The position numbers and the translations under genes were made by a program. Under the pieces are notes generated by a model. The model saw nothing but the letters and a program-made list of their open reading frames with translations, did no database searches and was not told the DNA's origin. Positions 1 through 4,673 of a DNA stretch of 5,025 nucleotides are shown piece by piece. This stretch comes from Alphaproteobacteria bacterium UBA7488 (GTDB lineage Bacteria > Pseudomonadota > Alphaproteobacteria > CAAHEQ01 > UBA3637): NCBI GenBank assembly GCA_002477185.1, contig DLOI01000067.1:4194-9218 (forward strand). The letters are read 5' to 3'. The first letter of the stretch is position 1; each line of letters begins with the position of its first letter.

Positions 1-176
1 GAAGACCCCGATATGCGCGCCAACGCATCTTGCGGCGCGGACGAAGTGATTTTCGTCATCATTTGTTCAACGGGTCCGCCGGGCGCCAATTGGACAAATA
101 AAAAATTGACCGCCATAATCCCCAGCAGTGTAATCGGAATAAATAACAACCGTTTTAAAAAGTAACTTTTGCTCAT
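1..176 (-). CDS. yejB: Microcin C/oligopeptide ABC transporter permease YejB, N-terminal part (truncated by window edge)
   Basis: Reading the minus strand from the ATG at 176-174 gives 58 codons open to the window edge, beginning MSKSYFLKRLLFIPITLLGI. A basic N-terminus (K3, K8, R9) precedes one hydrophobic helix at about residues 10-30, followed by FVQLAPGGPVEQM. The start-helix-QxAPGGPV(D/E)Q arrangement is characteristic of YejB, the inner-membrane permease that pairs with YejE, the ATPase YejF and the binding protein YejA to import microcin C-like or oligopeptide substrates. DppB/OppB permeases share the fold, but the APGGPV(D/E)Q wording is closer to YejB. No Shine-Dalgarno sequence precedes the ATG; the bases just upstream are a T-run. 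The next gene upstream points the other way, so yejB seems to head its own transcript here and does not follow yejA directly. Family assignment is firm; the exact substrate is inferred. Confidence 0.8.
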   Translation of the reverse strand, partial: MSKSYFLKRLLFIPITLLGIMAVNFLFVQLAPGGPVEQMMTKITSSAPQDALARISGS

Positions 177-183
177 GAAAAAA

Positions 184-212
184 AGTATGGACGAAAATGC
201 CGCCAAAAGCAA
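184..212 (-). promoter_or_regulatory. Possible promoter of yejB, placing the transcript start at or near the ATG
   Basis: On the minus strand a TTGCTT box (212-207) and a CATACT box (189-184) are separated by exactly 17 bases. A start about seven bases after the -10 box would fall at position 176-177, on the A of the yejB ATG. Together with the missing ribosome binding site this would make a leaderless message. Both boxes are imperfect matches to the sigma-70 consensus, so this is only a candidate. Confidence 0.35.
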
Positions 213-303
213 GGGAAAATTGACTTTTAATCAAATGCGATACGGATGAATTTTTTTTAGATTTTAATTGACGTTGTTTTTGCAGGGCAAAGTAAAAAAA
301 CTC

Positions 304-334
304 TTGACAAAAAAAGGGGGGGGGGAGGTAATAT
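304..334 (+). promoter_or_regulatory. Promoter of the ankyrin-like gene with poly-G in the spacer
   Basis: A perfect TTGACA -35 box (304-309) is followed 19 bases later by TAATAT (329-334), a good -10 box. The spacer is six A, ten G, then AGG. Nineteen bases is longer than the optimal 17, so loss of two G would give optimal spacing. The transcript would start around 341, leaving a leader of about 40 bases before the ATG at 382. The -35 box is unambiguous; the choice of -10 box is less certain, because the downstream stretch is AT-rich and offers others such as TATTTT at 332-337. Confidence 0.5.
316..325 (+). repeat. Homopolymeric tract of ten G inside the promoter spacer
   Basis: Ten consecutive G occupy 316-325, preceded by a run of seven A that begins with the last base of the -35 box, and followed by AGG. 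It is the only G or C homopolymer of this length in the window, and it stands in an AT-rich intergenic region. Tracts of this kind change length by polymerase slippage. The presence of the tract is plain; its length in the living population cannot be known from one consensus. Confidence 0.9.
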
Positions 335-381
335 TTTTATTCTATTTGTTATCCGTTTAATAAGTCAACAAAGGAGAAAAA

Positions 382-1185
382 ATGACTGACATTACCTATC
401 ATGACAGGCGGGATATCATGCCCTTTGATTGGCCGCATGACAATTCAAAGACAAAAGACAAAGTGCAGGACTTACCAGTGGAAGAAAAACTTCTGACACT
501 CGCGAAAGAATGCAATGGCGATGCTGTTTGCGAAATGATTTTAAAAAAACAAGCTGACCCGAATACTGAAATTTGCTGGAAGCGGAACGTGATACATTAT
601 TTTATAAAGCATCTTGTGTTCAAAATGGCGGATGGCAAAATGGCATCAATGTGGTCAAGACATTATGATAACATGGCAAAGTGTGGCCATGACACTCAAT
701 CAATTGATTTGTCCGAGATGGATAAAAAATCGCGGTGCGCTATTCAAAAATTATTGGATTTAGGTGTTAAAGTGAATTGGCATAATCTTGCTTTGACGGC
801 TGGTATTGGGGATAAAGAAATGATGGTTTTGCTTTTAGAATATGCAAAAATTGATGTGTCTGAAGAAATGAACGGCAAAACAGTTCGGCAAATTGCCGTT
901 GAAAACGGGCATATGGAAGTTGCAGCGTTATTGGAAGTTGCTGAAGCCCGTCAAAATAATGCGCTTTTGAAAGAAAACAACGCGTTGTTGAAACAAATTC
1001 TTAAAAACCAAGAACAAGACCGTTTGGAACGTGCGGCAAATATGGAACAAACAAAAAATTTGTTGACGTGTATAATGACTTACATGGACTGTTTGGGGGC
1101 TACCAATTCATCGGTTGGTTACAGAAACGCGATAATGGGTAAGTTCCGTTCGCACTTGTACAATTCTCCCCGTACGCGCGATTAA
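382..1185 (+). CDS. Ankyrin-like repeat and coiled-coil protein, function unknown
   Basis: The 267-residue product has no signal peptide or membrane helix and is probably cytoplasmic or secreted by a route not visible here. Residues about 34-75 resemble a first ankyrin unit, with the hallmark ADPN at 58-61 and a following helix around VIHYFIKH. Residues about 118-188 give further units: IQKLLDLGVKVN, then LALTAGIGDKEMMVLLLEY, then TVRQIAVENGHMEVAALLE, whose ENGHMEVAALL is typical of ankyrin helices. Residues 189-228 are a predicted coiled coil containing an exact-register heptad duplication, NNALLKE then NNALLKQ (192-205). The C-terminal 30 residues are basic and match nothing I know. The start is supported by AAGGAG at 371-376, five bases before the ATG. 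The gene stands alone between its own promoter and terminator. Ankyrin proteins are frequent in host-associated alphaproteobacteria, where some act as effectors; that role is only a possibility here. The repeats are degenerate, so the ankyrin call itself is good but not certain. Confidence 0.75.
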   Translation: MTDITYHDRRDIMPFDWPHDNSKTKDKVQDLPVEEKLLTLAKECNGDAVCEMILKKQADPNTEICWKRNVIHYFIKHLVFKMADGKMASMWSRHYDNMAKCGHDTQSIDLSEMDKKSRCAIQKLLDLGVKVNWHNLALTAGIGDKEMMVLLLEYAKIDVSEEMNGKTVRQIAVENGHMEVAALLEVAEARQNNALLKENNALLKQILKNQEQDRLERAANMEQTKNLLTCIMTYMDCLGATNSSVGYRNAIMGKFRSHLYNSPRTRD

Positions 1186-1235
1186 AGTGTACGTCCGACT
1201 TTATGGGCGGTTTTTATAAAAAACTTTGCGTCCAT

Positions 1236-1265
1236 AGCGCCCTTAAAAAAGGGCGCTTCTTTTTT
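1236..1265 (+). terminator. Intrinsic terminator of the ankyrin-like gene
   Basis: AGCGCCC (1236-1242) pairs with GGGCGCT (1251-1257). Two extra T-A pairs extend the stem inward around an A-rich loop. The stem is followed by TTCTTTTTT to 1265. It lies 50 bases after the stop codon at 1185, in the right orientation for that gene. Confidence 0.9.
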
Positions 1266-1424
1266 CGATTTTAACCTTAAAAAAACGCCTTTGAACCGGA
1301 GTCTTAAAAAAAATGAACCCCCATTGTGTCCCCTTGATAAAACTTAAGTATTAAAAAATATTGATTCTGACGCCAAAGACCTTATTTAGTCTGTGTATTT
1401 CATTGGATGAAAAAGGGGGAAATC

Positions 1425-2132
1425 ATGAGATATTTAGCAGAATTTATCGGAACTATGGTTTTGGTATTGTTTGGAATCGGCGCTTGGACTTTTGCCGGCG
1501 GTGTCATCGGCGTTGTCGGAGTCGGATTGGCGTTCGGTTTTGCGTTTATGACAATGTATTATATTTTTTCAACCACATGGGGCGCACATTTTAATCCGGC
1601 CATTACGTTTGGCAAATGGGTTGCGGGCGATATCACGTTTATGGATGGCGTATGGCAAGTGCTTTGTCAATTTGCAGGCGCGATTGTCGGCGTTTTATTC
1701 GTTTATATCATTGCATACAATCAAATCGGCGTTCCCGGCGTATTTGTTTTAGGTCAAAACGGATGGGGATTAGGTTATGGCGCCGAATACAATGTTTGGG
1801 GCGTGATGTTGTTTGAATTGATTGCTTCATTTGTACTGGTCTGTGTCTTTTTGGAATTGGACGCTTCCGAATATTCGGTTGCCGGTGTCGGGATTGGTTT
1901 GACATTGGCCGTTTTGGTGATGATTGGCTTGCCGATTTCGGGCGGGTCATTTAATCCGGCCAGAAGTTTGGCGCCGGCCTTATTCTTGGGCGGCATCGTT
2001 TTAAAACAAGTGTGGTTATTCTTGACTATCCCGATGGTGGGCGGTTTATTGGCGGGTTTAATGCGCCGTTACTTGCCATTCATGCAAGAAGAAATTTTGT
2101 ATGTCGAAGACGATGACGAAGACGAAGAATAA
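1425..2132 (+). CDS. Aquaporin / MIP-family membrane channel
   Basis: The product forms a six-helix channel of the major intrinsic protein family in the inner membrane, conducting water or small neutral solutes. Both half-helix motifs are intact: HFNPAITFG (NPA at residues 57-59) and GGSFNPARS (NPA at 177-179). Membrane segments lie at about 5-25, 30-50, 78-98, 124-145, 152-170 and 194-216. Aligned by eye to E. coli AqpZ, the selectivity filter (F43, H174, T183, R189) reads F37, V165, G174 and R180. The histidine typical of strict water channels is therefore missing, and the pattern is neither classic AqpZ nor GlpF (W/G/F/R). The C-terminus is a strongly acidic tail ending EDDDEDEE. The start at 1425 is chosen because AGGGGG lies six bases upstream and MRYLAEFIGT matches family N-termini; the in-frame ATG at 1407 has no ribosome binding site and would place that site inside the gene. 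A weak TTGATA at 1334 may belong to its promoter. The length of 235 residues is normal. The substrate is not determinable from sequence. Confidence 0.92.
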   Translation: MRYLAEFIGTMVLVLFGIGAWTFAGGVIGVVGVGLAFGFAFMTMYYIFSTTWGAHFNPAITFGKWVAGDITFMDGVWQVLCQFAGAIVGVLFVYIIAYNQIGVPGVFVLGQNGWGLGYGAEYNVWGVMLFELIASFVLVCVFLELDASEYSVAGVGIGLTLAVLVMIGLPISGGSFNPARSLAPALFLGGIVLKQVWLFLTIPMVGGLLAGLMRRYLPFMQEEILYVEDDDEDEE

Positions 2133-2180
2133 TAGGGCGTTTATGCTTTGTTGTTACTTTATATAACAAGTATCATCTTT

Positions 2181-2210
2181 AAAAGCCCTGTCATGTGACA
2201 GGGCTTTTTT
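2181..2210 (+). terminator. Intrinsic terminator of the aquaporin gene, possibly bidirectional
   Basis: AAAAGCCCTGTCA and TGACAGGGCTTTTTT are perfect complements around a two-base centre, giving one of the strongest hairpins in the window with a six-T run after it. It lies 48 bases after the aquaporin stop codon. Four A in front of the stem would act as a short U-run on the other strand, so it may also stop transcripts arriving from the convergent minus-strand gene. Confidence 0.93.
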
Positions 2211-2281
2211 AAACATTTATTGGTCGGTTAAATGGATGAGGTACCATAAAATTAAATATAGTAAATCCTTTTACTCGAAAT

Positions 2282-2311
2282 AAATCGGGATTACTTAAAC
2301 TTAGCCGATTT
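2282..2311 (-). terminator. Weak hairpin just after the DUF488 gene, possible terminator
   Basis: On the minus strand AAATCGG (2311-2305) pairs with CCGATTT (2288-2282) across a 16-base loop, followed by ATTTCG. The stem begins at the stop codon of the DUF488 gene. The loop is long and the U-run poor, so the stronger hairpin at 2181-2210 may do most of the stopping. Confidence 0.35.
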
Positions 2312-2670
2312 TATTTTTTTAAATGTTCTTGTAAATAATCTTTTAACACGACCGCTTCGTTATGCTCGGTATCTTTGGCTGCGTAAATAAGCGTGACGGT
2401 TGCCTGTTTTTTCAGAACGGATAAAAAAGCATCAACGGCCCCTTTGTTGTGATTTAATTCAACGATATATTTGCGTTTGAATTCGCCCCATTTGGCCGGG
2501 TCGTGGCCGAACCATTTGCGCAAGTCGGTTGACGGCGCAAGGTCTTTTTCCCATAAATCAAAGTGTGCTTTTTCTTTGCTGATGCCGCGCGGCCATAAAC
2601 GGTCAACCAAAACGCGGTAACCGTCCGTTGTTTGCGCCGTTTCATAAGCCCGTTTTAACTTCAGTTGCAT
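2311..2670 (-). CDS. DUF488 family protein, YeaO-like
   Basis: The 119-residue product is a small soluble protein of the DUF488/YeaO family, whose biochemical role is not established. The family signatures are clear and in order: DGYRVLVDRLWPRGISKEK (16-34), LWEKDLAPSTDLRKWFGHDP (39-58) with the usual W and EF(K/R)xxY after it, and TLIYAAKDTEHNEAVVL (93-109) near the end. The length matches typical members, so it is complete. The start at 2670 is preferred to the in-frame ATG at 2688 because GGGAGGG lies seven bases before it, and the longer version would bury that site inside the coding sequence; MQLKLKRAYE also fits family N-termini. It is a single gene: rpmG upstream has its own terminator and the aquaporin gene converges from the other side. 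No convincing promoter was found in the AT-rich 2671-2800 stretch. Confidence 0.93.
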   Translation of the reverse strand: MQLKLKRAYETAQTTDGYRVLVDRLWPRGISKEKAHFDLWEKDLAPSTDLRKWFGHDPAKWGEFKRKYIVELNHNKGAVDAFLSVLKKQATVTLIYAAKDTEHNEAVVLKDYLQEHLKK

Positions 2671-2803
2671 GTAAAATCCCTCCCACAAGCCTTATTTAAG
2701 TTTTTAAAATATGGATTGCCATAAAACGGCTGTTGTTGGATGAAAAAAAAAATGTTCTCTATGAAAATAAAAAGGGTTTATGTTCTAAAAATCAAAGAGG
2801 CAT

Positions 2804-2838
2804 AAAAAAAATACCGTATATTAATACGGCATTTTTTA
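2804..2838 (-). terminator. Intrinsic terminator of rpmG
   Basis: On the minus strand ATGCCGTAT (2832-2824) pairs with ATACGGTAT (2819-2811) around a four-base loop TAAT, with one G-U pair, and is followed by a run of T (2810-2804). It begins about 25 bases after the rpmG stop codon. The plus strand also has a six-T run after the stem (2832-2837), so the structure could work in both directions. Confidence 0.88.
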
Positions 2839-2856
2839 ATTTTGAATACAAAGAAA

Positions 2857-3024
2857 TTATTTGATTTTCTTTTCAACAAATTCTTCGTGTTTTCTTGTTT
2901 TCTTGTCGTATTTTCTGACTTTCATCTTTTCAGTCTTGTTACGAGGATTTTTCTTTGCAACATAGAAAGTGCCGGTTCCGGCTGTGCTTTCTAATTTAAT
3001 TTGAATTGTTGTAGGCTTTGCCAT
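2857..3024 (-). CDS. rpmG: 50S ribosomal protein L33
   Basis: The minus strand from the ATG at 3024-3022 encodes 55 residues beginning [20 protein letters not shown], followed by [20 protein letters not shown] and ending [15 protein letters not shown]. This is L33 of the large ribosomal subunit: [21 protein letters not shown], the RNKTEK(M/L)xxxKYD core and the basic H(V/E)xxxExKIK end are all present, and the length is standard. It contains no cysteine, so it is the zinc-independent (C-minus) form usual in alphaproteobacteria. The ribosome binding site is weak (GGTGGTG just upstream). It is transcribed alone from the consensus promoter at 3092-3120, through a leader of about 60 bases that carries a small hairpin, to the terminator at 2804-2838. 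Confidence 0.96.
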   Translation of the reverse strand: MAKPTTIQIKLESTAGTGTFYVAKKNPRNKTEKMKVRKYDKKTRKHEEFVEKKIK

Positions 3025-3042
3025 AATACACCACCACTTTTT

Positions 3043-3067
3043 AAAAAATAAGCCTTAAAAAAAGGCT
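3043..3067 (-). promoter_or_regulatory. Hairpin plus T-run in the rpmG leader, attenuator-like
   Basis: On the minus strand AGCCTT (3067-3062) pairs with AAGGCT (3056-3051) around a five-T loop and is followed by TATTTTTT. The structure sits between the rpmG promoter and its start codon. It has the shape of a short intrinsic terminator, but the stem is only six pairs with two G-C pairs, so it may be weak or inactive. No coding or riboswitch-like element accompanies it. Confidence 0.35.
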
Positions 3068-3091
3068 CATGAAATTAAACCATAGGAGCGT

Positions 3092-3120
3092 AGTATAGGG
3101 GTAAATGCCGATAATGTCAA
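3092..3120 (-). promoter_or_regulatory. Consensus sigma-70 promoter of rpmG
   Basis: On the minus strand a perfect TTGACA (3120-3115) and a TATACT (3097-3092) are separated by exactly 17 bases. Transcription should begin near 3085, giving a leader of about 60 bases before the rpmG ATG. This is the best promoter in the window, as expected for a ribosomal protein gene. Confidence 0.9.
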
Positions 3121-3153
3121 GCAAAAAAACGTTTAAATTATTAAAACTGTTTT

Positions 3154-3182
3154 TTGCCGAGGCAAAAGCCCCACCTTATACA
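3154..3182 (+). promoter_or_regulatory. Promoter of the putative 6S-like RNA
   Basis: TTGCCG (3154-3159) and TATACA (3177-3182) are separated by exactly 17 bases on the plus strand. The predicted start, about 3188-3189, coincides within a few bases with the beginning of the closing stem of the RNA, which was identified independently from folding. It stands back to back with the rpmG promoter; the two predicted starts lie about 100 bases apart. Confidence 0.6.
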
Positions 3183-3184
3183 AG

Positions 3185-3324
3185 GGGTTGTTCGTTTAAT
3201 GCGTGCCATATCGGGAATTTTGCCGGGTAGAAACCTCACATTCGGCAAAGGGCGTCCGTCCCCGGATGCATTCTGTGTGAAAAAATTAAGGGCAAAAGTC
3301 TCTCATCCTGCAAGAACCCAGCCG
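3185..3324 (+). ncRNA. ssrS: Putative 6S RNA
   Basis: 6S RNA is a rod-like RNA that mimics an open promoter and binds sigma-70 RNA polymerase. Read on the plus strand, this gene-free stretch can fold in the same way. The closing stem is GGGTT with AACCC (3185-3189/3315-3319), extended past a G-G mismatch. A bubble follows, with about 20 bases on the left strand and 10 on the right. Next comes a stem TTTTGCC/GGCAAAA (3218-3224/3291-3297), flanked by GGGA/TCTC, then TCACA/TGTGA (3236-3240/3276-3280), then a seven-pair terminal hairpin GCGTCCG/CGGATGC (3252-3258/3263-3269). One pair of that hairpin is G-U, which would be a mismatch on the other strand, favouring the plus orientation. By memory of E. 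coli 6S RNA, shared short motifs occur in order: GTTCG near the 5' end, GxGCC followed by ATAT in the bubble, and GTCCGTCC in the terminal hairpin. The 3' end is uncertain; there is no clear terminator. It could be another structured small RNA. Confidence 0.5.
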
Positions 3325-3328
3325 TTTA

Positions 3329-4129
3329 TTATAACCCCAAATTGAAAACAAAACCCTTTGCTTCCAATAAATCCATGACTTTTGCCAAAAAAACGCGTTC
3401 TTTGTCATCGGCTTTGCCATTAGCCATAATAACACTGATAAGTGCAGAAATAAAGTCTTGGATAGTTTGGCGGTCTTTGCGCAATATGCGTTGGAAAGCC
3501 ATTCCGGCGCTTTCGGCATCGGGGGCGACTGAAATTAAATAATCGTTGAGTTCTTCATCGGTGTATTGCAAATCTTTCGTATGTTCTTTAACGTATTTCA
3601 TGACAGCCATGCGTTCGGATTTTTCGCGAATGCCGTCCAAGGCGACGACATACATTAACACGGCGATTTCGTTATGCATGCGTTTGACAAGTTCGCCGAA
3701 TGTATTGAGTTTTTCGGGCAAGATTTCGTTTTTTACATGCACGCCCAAACGGTCTTGCAAAAACTTATACGCATTATCATAAATGCGCCCCGTTCCGATA
3801 TCGCGAATTTGTTTAATTTCGGAAACTTTAACAAGGCGCGGCGCACGGATATCCATTGCCATACCGTCAATAAACATGTCATTTTTGCTGTGAATCACGC
3901 GACGAATTAAAAAATCGCGATCTTTTTCGTTACCGCTGATGGAACGGTAAATAATATTGGCCAAAAGGGCGTAGCCCGAATCTTTTTCACGCGTGCCTTT
4001 GATTGTATCTTGCACCATTTGGGGCATTTGCGGGTTCGCACTGAATGACGTATCGGGACGATAGGAATAATCGTTTTGCCCCGAAAGCATTTGTAAAGCT
4101 TTGACAACGTCTTTTGTATTTGTAACCAT
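3329..4129 (-). CDS. Protein with WYL-like N-terminal and TerB-like C-terminal regions, function unknown
   Basis: The 266-residue product has no signal peptide or membrane helix. Residues 1-50 are polar and probably disordered. Residues 54-125 (LLANIIYRSISGNEKDR, then MFIDGMAMDIRAPRLVKVSE and I105-I111) follow the pattern of a WYL-like fold: IxY, G, R, a central strand, then an R-rich strand ending in an I/V-rich segment. The literal WYL residues are absent. Residues 150-180 and 221-256 look like the two helical halves of a TerB-type domain, each with an acidic turn then a helix: VVALDGIREKSERM and IMANGKADDKERVF. TerB-like domains occur in tellurite-resistance and membrane-associated stress systems; this does not show tellurite resistance. 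The start is clear: AAAGGA lies eight bases upstream, and the ATG is one base after the stop of the DUF4381 gene, implying translational coupling. It is the last gene of the operon, and the 6S-like RNA converges on its 3' end. Both domain calls are by eye. Confidence 0.6.
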   Translation of the reverse strand: MVTNTKDVVKALQMLSGQNDYSYRPDTSFSANPQMPQMVQDTIKGTREKDSGYALLANIIYRSISGNEKDRDFLIRRVIHSKNDMFIDGMAMDIRAPRLVKVSEIKQIRDIGTGRIYDNAYKFLQDRLGVHVKNEILPEKLNTFGELVKRMHNEIAVLMYVVALDGIREKSERMAVMKYVKEHTKDLQYTDEELNDYLISVAPDAESAGMAFQRILRKDRQTIQDFISALISVIMANGKADDKERVFLAKVMDLLEAKGFVFNLGL

Positions 4130-4130
4130 A

Positions 4131-4604
4131 TTATTTTCCTTTGAACATTTGAATTATCAGACGGCGGACGGCGACGTACAATTTTTCTTTATCCGCATGC
4201 ATGTTTTTATTTTGCGGCAAATAAGTTGAAAAAGCAATAAAATTTGCTTGTTCGGGCGATAAAAATTCTTGGCCCTTGACCGCCAAAAAGGCCGCCCATT
4301 TGGCACTGCCCAATTTTGCAACGGCCGGTGCGCCGTACTTTAAAATGGCAACGCGCTTTAAGATTGTTGAAGCGGCCTTGGCAAATGCCACTGTTGTGGG
4401 TATGTCATTATAGGCCGTATCGAGTTCTCTTAAAGCGTAGCTTTTCGGGCTGAAATATCGAATAAGCCACAATAATACCCCGAATACCAAACATAAATAC
4501 AGTATGCCCAATACAAACCACCATCCTATCGCAAGCGGGAAAAATGACGGGGTTGCGGGTAAAATCACATCTTTGAGGCCGGACAAATCAATCTGGTTTT
4601 GCAT
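4131..4604 (-). CDS. DUF4381 domain membrane protein of a MoxR/DUF58 operon
   Basis: The 157-residue product matches the DUF4381 layout. A short N-terminal segment LKDVILPATPSFFPLAIGWW (10-29) carries the family's LPxxPxxxPxxxGWW signature. It is followed by one transmembrane helix (about 27-50) ending in a basic stop, then a helical cytoplasmic region with LRELDTAY (58-65), ILKRVAILKYG (81-91) and KWAAFLA (102-108). These proteins are encoded beside MoxR ATPases, DUF58 and vWA proteins in envelope-associated operons, probably as membrane partners; the biochemical role is not established. The ATG at 4604 has GGAG seven bases upstream, inside the preceding small ORF. The next gene starts one base after its stop. 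Length is normal for the family. The family call is secure from the signature and the DUF58 neighbour. Confidence 0.85.
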   Translation of the reverse strand: MQNQIDLSGLKDVILPATPSFFPLAIGWWFVLGILYLCLVFGVLLWLIRYFSPKSYALRELDTAYNDIPTTVAFAKAASTILKRVAILKYGAPAVAKLGSAKWAAFLAVKGQEFLSPEQANFIAFSTYLPQNKNMHADKEKLYVAVRRLIIQMFKGK

Positions 4605-4670
4605 TTATCCGCTCCGTTTGGCTGTGGGATGAAAATGTGCAAGAATCATGTCGAAATGTCGATTATCCAT
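4605..4670 (-). CDS. Possible 21-codon ORF filling the gap between the DUF58 and DUF4381 genes
   Basis: Between the two larger genes the minus strand carries ATG (4670-4668) to TAA (4607-4605), encoding 21 residues, MDNRHFDMILAHFHPTAKRS plus a final G. It begins three bases after the DUF58 stop and ends directly against the DUF4381 ATG. GGGGAGG lies ten bases upstream, inside the end of the DUF58 gene, which is an acceptable but long spacing. The peptide is rich in histidine and basic residues, has no membrane segment, and resembles nothing I know. It may serve translational coupling, be a real small protein, or be chance. A gap of this size without such an ORF would have been unremarkable, so confidence is low. 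Confidence 0.28.
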   Translation of the reverse strand: MDNRHFDMILAHFHPTAKRSG

Positions 4671-4673
4671 GTG

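Noticed and set aside
175..249. Plus-strand ORF of 24 codons starting MKKSMDENAAK
   Set aside because: It overlaps the yejB start on the opposite strand, has no ribosome binding site or promoter, and resembles nothing; chance in an intergenic region.
1196..1217. CGTCC/GGGCG hairpin followed by TTTTT just after the ankyrin-like gene
   Set aside because: It has only five pairs including a G-U pair; the much stronger hairpin at 1236-1265 is the likely terminator, so this was not listed separately.
1407..1424. Earlier in-frame ATG for the aquaporin (MKKGEI extension)
   Set aside because: It lacks a ribosome binding site, and the AGGGGG needed by the ATG at 1425 would lie inside the coding sequence.
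2671..2688. Earlier in-frame ATG for the DUF488 protein (MWEGFY extension)
   Set aside because: The extra codons are the GGGAGGG ribosome binding site of the ATG at 2670; family members start at MQLKLKRAY-like sequence.
2740..2805. Plus-strand ORF of 21 codons (MKKKMFSMKIKRV and on) before a hairpin with a T-run
   Set aside because: It has no clear promoter or Shine-Dalgarno site, its lysine richness follows from A-rich DNA, and the hairpin is better explained as the rpmG terminator.
3328..3333. TATAAT on the minus strand next to the WYL/TerB stop codon, a possible promoter for a minus-strand RNA
   Set aside because: No acceptable -35 box lies 15-19 bases upstream, and the G-U pair in the terminal hairpin favours transcription of the plus strand.
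3154..3345. Plus-strand ORF of 63 codons over the 6S-like region
   Set aside because: The product is a low-complexity basic sequence with no ribosome binding site, and its ATG at 3154 overlaps nothing start-like; RNA structure explains the region better.
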